Shown here: positions 11,805 to 16,041 of the stretch, one piece after another | How positions within the stretch are numbered: position 1 is the stretch's first letter | How the letters are laid out: the number at the start of each line of letters is the position of its first letter | DNA from: Streptomyces roseochromogenus subsp. oscitans DS 12.976 | Lineage (GTDB): Bacteria > Actinomycetota > Actinomycetes > Streptomycetales > Streptomycetaceae | Reading direction: 5' to 3' | Length of the DNA stretch: 18,623 nucleotides | NCBI RefSeq assembly: GCF_000497445.1 | Contig: NZ_CM002285.1 | Location: 8,056,885 to 8,075,507 of the forward strand | The notes under the pieces: generated by a model | What the model was told of the DNA's origin: nothing | What the model saw: the letters and a program-made list of their open reading frames with translations, nothing else | Databases searched by the model: none | Program-made: the position numbers and the translations under genes

Positions 11805-11838
11805 CTGTTGCGCATTGCACGATGGGTTGCGCGATGAG
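11805..11838. promoter_or_regulatory. Candidate IclR operator (repeated TTGCGC half-sites)
   Basis: On the + strand this stretch holds TTGCGCAT, TTGCACGA and TTGCGCGA in quick succession, spanning the expected transcription start and early leader of the operon, just downstream of the -10 at 11843-11848. A repressor bound here would block initiation. Its first part, CTGTTGCGCAT (11805-11815), recurs exactly at 12973-12983 before iclR. Assignment to the IclR protein is inference from position and recurrence. Confidence 0.45.
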
Positions 11839-11842
11839 GAAC

Positions 11843-11872
11843 ATATTGAGAACGGCGTCACGGAGCCGTCAA
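11843..11872 (-). promoter_or_regulatory. Probable vegetative-type promoter of the choline/betaine operon
   Basis: Reading the minus strand, TTGACG (11872-11867) is followed after 18 bases by CAATAT (11848-11843), a good -35 and an acceptable -10 for the main actinobacterial sigma factor. Transcription would begin near 11836, about 45 bases ahead of the mscR GTG codon. No other equally good pair was seen between the iclR terminator and mscR. Confidence 0.5.
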
Positions 11873-11920
11873 GGGGTGCGCGTTAACCCTTGGCAAAAGG
11901 CGCCTGTGGGGCGAAACCTG

Positions 11921-11963
11921 TCGGACACATGGCTCGGACACGGCTCGGTTGCGGCTTGGACAC
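11921..11963. repeat. Three direct repeats of (T/C)YGGACAC upstream of the operon promoter
   Basis: TCGGACAC occurs at 11921-11928 and 11934-11941, and TTGGACAC at 11956-11963, all in the same orientation and 50 to 95 bases upstream of the proposed -35. Spacings of 13 and 22 bases are roughly one and two helical turns. This could be an activator site; nothing else in the stretch explains it. Confidence 0.3.
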
Positions 11964-11969
11964 ACGACG

Positions 11970-12000
11970 GCGCGGGACCGGGAACGTCCCGGTCCCGCGC
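11970..12000 (-). terminator. Hairpin terminator after iclR
   Basis: A perfect inverted repeat with 14-bp arms (GCGCGGGACCGGGA and its complement) and a three-base loop ends about 50 bases past the iclR stop. There is no following U-tract in either direction, as is usual for Streptomyces terminators. It should isolate iclR transcription from the catabolic operon. Confidence 0.75.
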
Positions 12001-12050
12001 GGCGGTGCATGCTCTGCGCAGGCAGTGCGCGCGTTCGCTTCCGTGCCGGG

Positions 12051-12890
12051 TCAGAAGCCGTAGCCCATCCGGCGCGACAGCTCGGCGCCGGCCGCCACGG
12101 TCCGCTTCGCCACCTCCGGCAGCCGGTCCGGATTCAGCCGGTACACCGGCCCGGAGACACTGATCGCGGCGATCACCTTGCCGTCGTGCGCACGCACCGG
12201 CGCCGCGACGGCGGCGAGCCCCAGCTCCAGCTCCTCGATCGTGATGCCGTAGCCCTGCTCGACCACGGCCTCCAGCTCCGCGCGCAGCATCGCCGCGCCG
12301 GTGATCGTACGGTCCGTGAATCGCGGCAGCGTGCGTGCCAGCAGGCCCTCGCGCAAGGTGGGCGGCATGTGCGCGAGCAGCACCTTTCCGCTGGAGGTGG
12401 CGTGCAGCGGGGTGCGCCTGCCCAGCCAGTTCTGCGCGGTGACCGACGCGGTGCCGCGGGCCTGCATGATGTTGACCGCCGCGTCGTCGTCGAGCACGGC
12501 GATGTTCACCGTCTCGCCCAGCTCGTCGGCGACCTCCCGGCAGACCGGGACGCCCTCCTGGGAGATGTCCAGGCGCACTGCCGCCGCCCCCGCGAGGCGG
12601 AGTACGCCGGCCCCCAGGTAGTACTTGCCGCGGTCCTTCGCCTGGGCCACCAGGCCGCGGTTCTCCAGGACGCCGAGCAGCCGGAACGCCGTGGACTTGT
12701 GTACGTCCAGCTCCTCGGCGATCTCGGTGACGCCCGCCTCGCCGTGCCGGGCGAGGATCTCCAGCACGCTCACTGCGCGGTCCACCGACTGCACCGCACT
12801 GGCCGCGCCGCGGCCGTTCTGCCTCTCCGGGGTCCTTGTGTTCTCCGTGGTCTCCTCGCCGCGTTCAGACTGCTTCTGCGTGCGGGTCAT
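12051..12890 (-). CDS. IclR-family transcriptional regulator
   Basis: A 279-residue regulator. After a polar, probably disordered N-terminus of about 30 residues comes the winged helix-turn-helix (about 34-95): SVDRAVSVLEILARHG, then GVTEIAEELDVHKSTAFRLL, whose second half is the recognition helix, and the wing ending KYYLGAGVLRL. Residues from about 105 to 275 form the IclR ligand-binding domain, with LHATSSGKVLLA and a closing GPVYRL block. The ATG at 12890 has only a weak GAGAG ribosome site. It is upstream of, and co-oriented with, the choline operon and divergent from the ferredoxin unit, so it probably controls both in response to choline, betaine or a breakdown product. The effector cannot be read from sequence. 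Confidence 0.92.
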   Translation of the reverse strand: MTRTQKQSERGEETTENTRTPERQNGRGAASAVQSVDRAVSVLEILARHGEAGVTEIAEELDVHKSTAFRLLGVLENRGLVAQAKDRGKYYLGAGVLRLAGAAAVRLDISQEGVPVCREVADELGETVNIAVLDDDAAVNIMQARGTASVTAQNWLGRRTPLHATSSGKVLLAHMPPTLREGLLARTLPRFTDRTITGAAMLRAELEAVVEQGYGITIEELELGLAAVAAPVRAHDGKVIAAISVSGPVYRLNPDRLPEVAKRTVAAGAELSRRMGYGF

Positions 12891-12969
12891 GGCTCAACTC
12901 TCACCACCTGTGGGCCCGGTTCGGGCCGCATCTGCGGGAAGCCCTTGACGCGACGGTCGTCCCGCCCGG

Positions 12970-13009
12970 ATTCTGTTGCGCATAGCGCTTGCTCGTGCGC
13001 CATGCGAAA
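12970..13009 (-). promoter_or_regulatory. Candidate iclR promoter and overlapping operator
   Basis: On the minus strand an imperfect inverted repeat, TTTCGCAT (13009-13002) and ATGCGCAA (12983-12976), with an 18-base spacer, abuts CAGAAT (12975-12970), a good -10. No convincing -35 is visible. The right arm is part of the 11-base motif also found at the operon promoter. An operator here would let IclR repress its own gene and possibly the divergent ferredoxin unit. Confidence 0.4.
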
Positions 13010-13026
13010 CACATGTTACCGAAGCG

Positions 13027-13180
13027 TCCGGATCCCGGAAGGGTGCCGGACGACCCGGACCTCGACGGTCCGGCATTCCCTTACCGCTGTACCGGGCCGG
13101 ACCGCCGTAGGTCCGGACACCCGTCTGTCATCCCTGACGCCTGCATCGAGCAGGTCCCGGACCGAGTGTCCCGGACCGAG
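13027..13180. repeat. Cluster of CCGGA motifs with an inverted and a tandem repeat, upstream of the ferredoxin gene
   Basis: Within about 155 bases CCGG(A) recurs about eight times. CGGTCCGGC (13066-13074) pairs with GCCGGACCG (13096-13104) across 21 bases, and GTCCCGGACCGAG is repeated in tandem at 13154-13166 and 13168-13180 with a 14-base period, ending just before the ribosome site of the ferredoxin gene. It may be a regulator-binding array or an attenuating leader for the divergent unit. This is most of the 300-base gap between iclR and the ferredoxin gene; the remainder is the iclR promoter region. Confidence 0.45.
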
Positions 13181-13190
13181 AGGGGGGCCC

Positions 13191-13514
13191 GTGATTCCCG
13201 TCTGCCGCCTCGAAGACCTCCCCGAGGGTGAGTCCGTCCGCGTCGAGACCACGCCGCCCGTCGCCGTGTTCCGCACCGAAGACGGCGAGCTGTACGCCAT
13301 CGACGACACCTGTACCCACCAGGACGCGTCCCTCTCCGAGGGCTGGCTGGAGGGCTGTCTGGTCGAATGCCCGCTGCACGCCGCGTCCTTCGACCTGCGT
13401 ACCGGCGAACCGACGTGCCTTCCGGCCCGCCGCCCCGTGCGCACCCACCGCGTCACCGTCGAGGACGGCGTCATCCACGTCCACCTCACGGCGGAGGAGG
13501 GGACGGCAGCATGA
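13191..13514 (+). CDS. Rieske-type [2Fe-2S] ferredoxin
   Basis: A 107-residue protein of the dioxygenase ferredoxin (BphA3/NirD-like) type. The Rieske ligands are Cys41-x-His43 (CTHQD) and Cys60-x2-His63 (CPLH); the fold begins with VCRLEDLPEGE and ends HRVTVEDGVIHV, full length for the family. The GTG at 13191 is preceded by GAGAGGGGGG; longer in-frame sequence upstream has no coding character and overlaps iclR. It would carry single electrons to a terminal oxygenase. The ferredoxin reductase follows in the same unit, and the only Rieske oxygenase in the window is in the divergent operon, so that is the likely recipient. The stop overlaps the start of the next small ORF by ATGA. Confidence 0.9.
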   Translation: MIPVCRLEDLPEGESVRVETTPPVAVFRTEDGELYAIDDTCTHQDASLSEGWLEGCLVECPLHAASFDLRTGEPTCLPARRPVRTHRVTVEDGVIHVHLTAEEGTAA

Positions 13515-13759
13515 ACGCCATCGCCGGCCGCTGCAACGCCATGGACACCGCCTCCGGCCCCCGCGGCCGCATCGGCATCCCCCTTCGCCACTGCCGCGGC
13601 ACCGCCCGCGCCCTCCAGACCCTCCGTGCCACGAGGCGACGCGCGCTCCGATCCGCCACCCCCCGGCCCGCAGGCCGGACACCAGCGTGCCGTCCCGCCG
13701 TCGAGGCACCGGTTCGCCCCCTCCGTCCCGCCGCCCCCGCAAGGAGCCGTGCCGTATGA
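13511..13759 (+). CDS. Small Arg/Pro/Ala-rich hypothetical protein, translationally coupled
   Basis: An 82-residue ORF not recognised as any family. The case for it being real: its ATG overlaps the ferredoxin stop as ATGA, its TGA overlaps the ferredoxin reductase ATG as ATGA, GGAGGAGGGG precedes its start by a suitable distance, and the first 38 codons are almost all G/C-ending. Against: the second half uses many A/T-ending and AGG/CGA codons, the composition (Arg, Ala, Pro) is what random high-GC sequence gives, and there are no motifs. It has four Cys and one short hydrophobic-free basic stretch (RATRRRALR). It could be a small accessory protein or merely a coupling reading frame that carries ribosomes from ferredoxin to reductase. 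Confidence 0.45.
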   Translation: MNAIAGRCNAMDTASGPRGRIGIPLRHCRGTARALQTLRATRRRALRSATPRPAGRTPACRPAVEAPVRPLRPAAPARSRAV

Positions 13760-14943
13760 GGACCGTGACCATCGTCGGCGCCTCCCTCTCCGGGCTCTAC
13801 GCCGCCCGGGAACTGCGCGCGCAGGGCTTCGACGGCCGACTGGTGATCGTCGGTGAGGAACCCCACCTTCCCTATGACCGGCCTCCCCTCTCCAAGAACT
13901 TCCTCAGCGGCCGCACCGACGAGGATCAGCTCGCCCTCACCGACGCCGACGAAACCGCCGGACTCGACGCCGAGTGGCTGCTCGGCGTCCGTGCCCGCGG
14001 GCTCGACACCCGCGGCCGCACCGTCGTCCTCGACGACGGTCGTACGGTCTCCACCGACGGCGTCGTCCTCGCCACCGGCGCCGCCGCCCGCCGGCTTCCC
14101 GGCGGCAGCCTGGCCGGCGTCCACACCCTGCGCACCCTGGACGACGCCCGCGCCCTGCGCGCCGACCTCGGCCTAGGAGCTCGCCAGGTCGTCGTCATCG
14201 GCGGTGGCTTCATCGGCGCCGAGACCGCGTCCTCGTGCGCCGGCCTCGGCCACGCGGTCACCGTCGTCGAGGCCGCACCGCTGCCGCTGGTACCCCAGCT
14301 CGGCGCCGACATGGCCGCCGTGTGCGCCGCCCTGCACCGGCGCCGCGGGGTGGAGCTGATCACCGGAACCGGCGTGGCCGGTCTGCGCGGCACCGCCACC
14401 GTCACCGGTGTCGACCTCACCGACGGCCGGACGCTCCCCGCCGACATCGTGATCGTCGGTATCGGCGCCACTCCCAACACCTCCTGGCTGGTGGGCTCGA
14501 CGCTGGCGCTGCACGACGGCGTGCTGTGCGACGACGGCTGCGCCACGGCCCTGCCCCAGGTGGTCGCGGTCGGCGACGTCGCCCGCGTGGGCGGCAGCCG
14601 GGCCGAGCACTGGACCTCGGCCACCGAGCAGCCTCGCGTCGCCGTGACCAACCTGCTCGCCGGCCGCACCCTCCAACGGGTCCGCACGGTGCCGTACTTC
14701 TGGTCCGACCAGTACGGATCCCGCATCCAGTTCGCAGGCCGGCACCGAGACGGCGACACCGTCCACCTCACCGAGGGCGAGATCACCGACGACGGCCCCG
14801 GCGAGTCCGGCTTCCTCGCCCACTACGAGCGAGGCGGCCGTACCGTCGCTGTACTCGGCGTCGACCAGCCCCGCGCCTTTCTGCGGGCCCGGCGCGAACT
14901 CCAGCGGCAGGTACGGGAACAAGCCGTACCGGCCGTGCTGTGA
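13756..14943 (+). CDS. FAD-dependent NAD(P)H:ferredoxin reductase
   Basis: A 395-residue pyridine nucleotide-disulphide oxidoreductase-fold reductase of the BphA4/putidaredoxin reductase type. It has the FAD motif GASLSG (8-13), YDRPPLSK (40-47), an ATGA flavin motif (106-109), the NAD motif GGGFIG (149-154), the second FAD signature GDVA (273-276) and a C-terminal YFWSDQYG block (314-321) diagnostic of ferredoxin reductases. There is no redox-active CxxxxC disulphide, as expected. The ATG at 13756 follows AAGGAG by nine bases; in-frame sequence upstream to 13228 is the out-of-frame shadow of the ferredoxin gene. It should pass electrons from NAD(P)H to the neighbouring Rieske ferredoxin. The gene ends 121 bp before the convergent membrane-protein gene, a gap with only a weak long-loop inverted repeat (15017-15025 with 15079-15087). 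Confidence 0.92.
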   Translation: MRTVTIVGASLSGLYAARELRAQGFDGRLVIVGEEPHLPYDRPPLSKNFLSGRTDEDQLALTDADETAGLDAEWLLGVRARGLDTRGRTVVLDDGRTVSTDGVVLATGAAARRLPGGSLAGVHTLRTLDDARALRADLGLGARQVVVIGGGFIGAETASSCAGLGHAVTVVEAAPLPLVPQLGADMAAVCAALHRRRGVELITGTGVAGLRGTATVTGVDLTDGRTLPADIVIVGIGATPNTSWLVGSTLALHDGVLCDDGCATALPQVVAVGDVARVGGSRAEHWTSATEQPRVAVTNLLAGRTLQRVRTVPYFWSDQYGSRIQFAGRHRDGDTVHLTEGEITDDGPGESGFLAHYERGGRTVAVLGVDQPRAFLRARRELQRQVREQAVPAVL

Positions 14944-15064
14944 CGGCGGAGGCGGACCAGTGGTGACGGGCGTCCCGGGCGAGGGGCGGCAGGCGACCCG
15001 GCGAGGGGTAGCCGGCCGGAGCGGGTGAGCGGTGGCGAGCCGCGACCGGCGTGACCCGACTCGG

Positions 15065-15622
15065 TCATGCCGGCCCCGCCCGCTCCGCACTCAGAGGCGG
15101 GACAGCTTGCCCGGTGCCGCCCCGCCGGCGTATCCGCTCCTGCTCGCGCAGGGCCGCCCGCTCCTCGCGCCGGCGGGCGCGGCGCTCGCGGCGCAGTGCC
15201 CGGGCCGTGCTGCTCGGCTCGGAGACCACGCCGTACCGCTGGTTCCACACCTGGCGGGTCACCCATACGTCGACCACGGCCCAGGTGGCCACCACCGTGC
15301 TCGCCACGCTGCTGATCACCATCGGGAACGCCAGCCAGGAGTCGGCCATCGTGCACAGGAACGCCACCATCGCCTGGATCAGCGTCACCGCGATGATCAG
15401 GAGCGCCCGCACCGCCGCCGTACGCACAGGATCCGGCATCGGGTGCCGTTTGGCGGGCTCCTCGATCCACAACGGCCGGTAGTTCTGCTGCCGTTCGCCG
15501 CCGGACTCCCCGGCGCGCCCCCGCACCGGAATGTCGCGATCCGGCGCCCTCAGGCCCCGCCGCGCCGCCGAGCGCCCCGCCCCGCTCTTCTCAGGCGCTT
15601 CGCGCCGCTCCGCCGTGCCCAT
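15065..15622 (-). CDS. Small two-helix membrane protein of unknown function
   Basis: A 185-residue protein, family not recognised. Residues 1-65 are polar and probably cytoplasmic or disordered, ending with QNYRPLWIEEPAKRHPMPDP. Two hydrophobic segments follow (about 70-90 and 98-120), then a strongly basic, Arg/Glu-rich helical stretch (about 140-168, RRERRARRREERAALREQERIRRR) that could be a coiled coil or bind acidic partners. The ATG at 15622 is proposed; a GTG one codon upstream (15625) has the better spacing to GGGGAG. In-frame sequence up to 15901 loses coding character and is not used. It is divergent from the CvnA gene with about 420 bp between. Confidence 0.75.
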   Translation of the reverse strand: MGTAERREAPEKSGAGRSAARRGLRAPDRDIPVRGRAGESGGERQQNYRPLWIEEPAKRHPMPDPVRTAAVRALLIIAVTLIQAMVAFLCTMADSWLAFPMVISSVASTVVATWAVVDVWVTRQVWNQRYGVVSEPSSTARALRRERRARRREERAALREQERIRRRGGTGQAVPPLSAERAGPA

Positions 15623-15625
15623 CAC

Positions 15626-16041
15626 CGTGTCACTCCCCACCGCCAGCAGACCGCTCGCCCCTGTGCCACAGGATTCCGACCCCCAGTGGCTGCCCGGCTT
15701 GCGCTGTTTTACGCCGCCGGGGTGCGGGATGCGGCTCCTGTGGCCCATTCCGCCCCCATTTCCCGTAGAGAAGGACGAATGAGATCGTCGGAAGATTCCC
15801 CACCTGCGAAAAAATCCAGCCAACCGCCTCGCTGTGACGTCGCGGTCCCATCGGGCGCGCGGGCCGGATCGCGGTGGCAATCTCCCGCAATGCCCGGACA
15901 ACTCGCCATGACTCGCCGCCGGAGCGGAAGTTCATCCTCCGGACAAGTCTTCGAGTTAGGCGTGCGGCGGTAGTAGGCTCGCGCCGTTTGTTGACGTACA
16001 TGTGCGCCCCCCGGCCGGCGGGGGTCGAGCTGGGGGAGGCC
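15626..16041. other. Divergent intergenic region between the membrane protein and cvnA
   Basis: This 416-bp gap is less GC-rich than its flanks, as expected of a promoter region. On the + strand TAGGCT (15974-15979) is a plausible -10 for cvnA, with only a poor -35. A 6-bp inverted repeat CCGGAG/CTCCGG with a 12-base loop sits at 15919-15942. A possible 64-codon leader ORF (ATG 15779, stop 15973) follows an AAGGA sequence, but it uses many A/T-ending codons and is probably not coding. The cvnA ribosome site is at 16032-16039. Confidence 0.5.

Noticed and set aside
11791..11844. ATG at 11844 as the mscR start
   Set aside because: It would add 18 residues not seen in the family, lacks a ribosome site and lies at the proposed promoter. 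GTG at 11790 has AGAGGAG and gives the family length of 361.
15017..15087. Bidirectional terminator between the ferredoxin reductase and the membrane protein
   Set aside because: The arms CGGAGCGGG/CCCGCTCCG are only 9 bp with a loop of over 50 bases, and one arm is within coding sequence, so a terminator call is not supported.
15626..15901. N-terminal extension of the small membrane protein
   Set aside because: The added residues have non-coding composition, and ribosome site GGGGAG lies just before 15625/15622.
16000..16041. ATG at 16000 as the cvnA start
   Set aside because: In frame but without a ribosome site. The ATG at 16042 has GGGGGAGG directly upstream and gives the usual membrane-anchor N-terminus.
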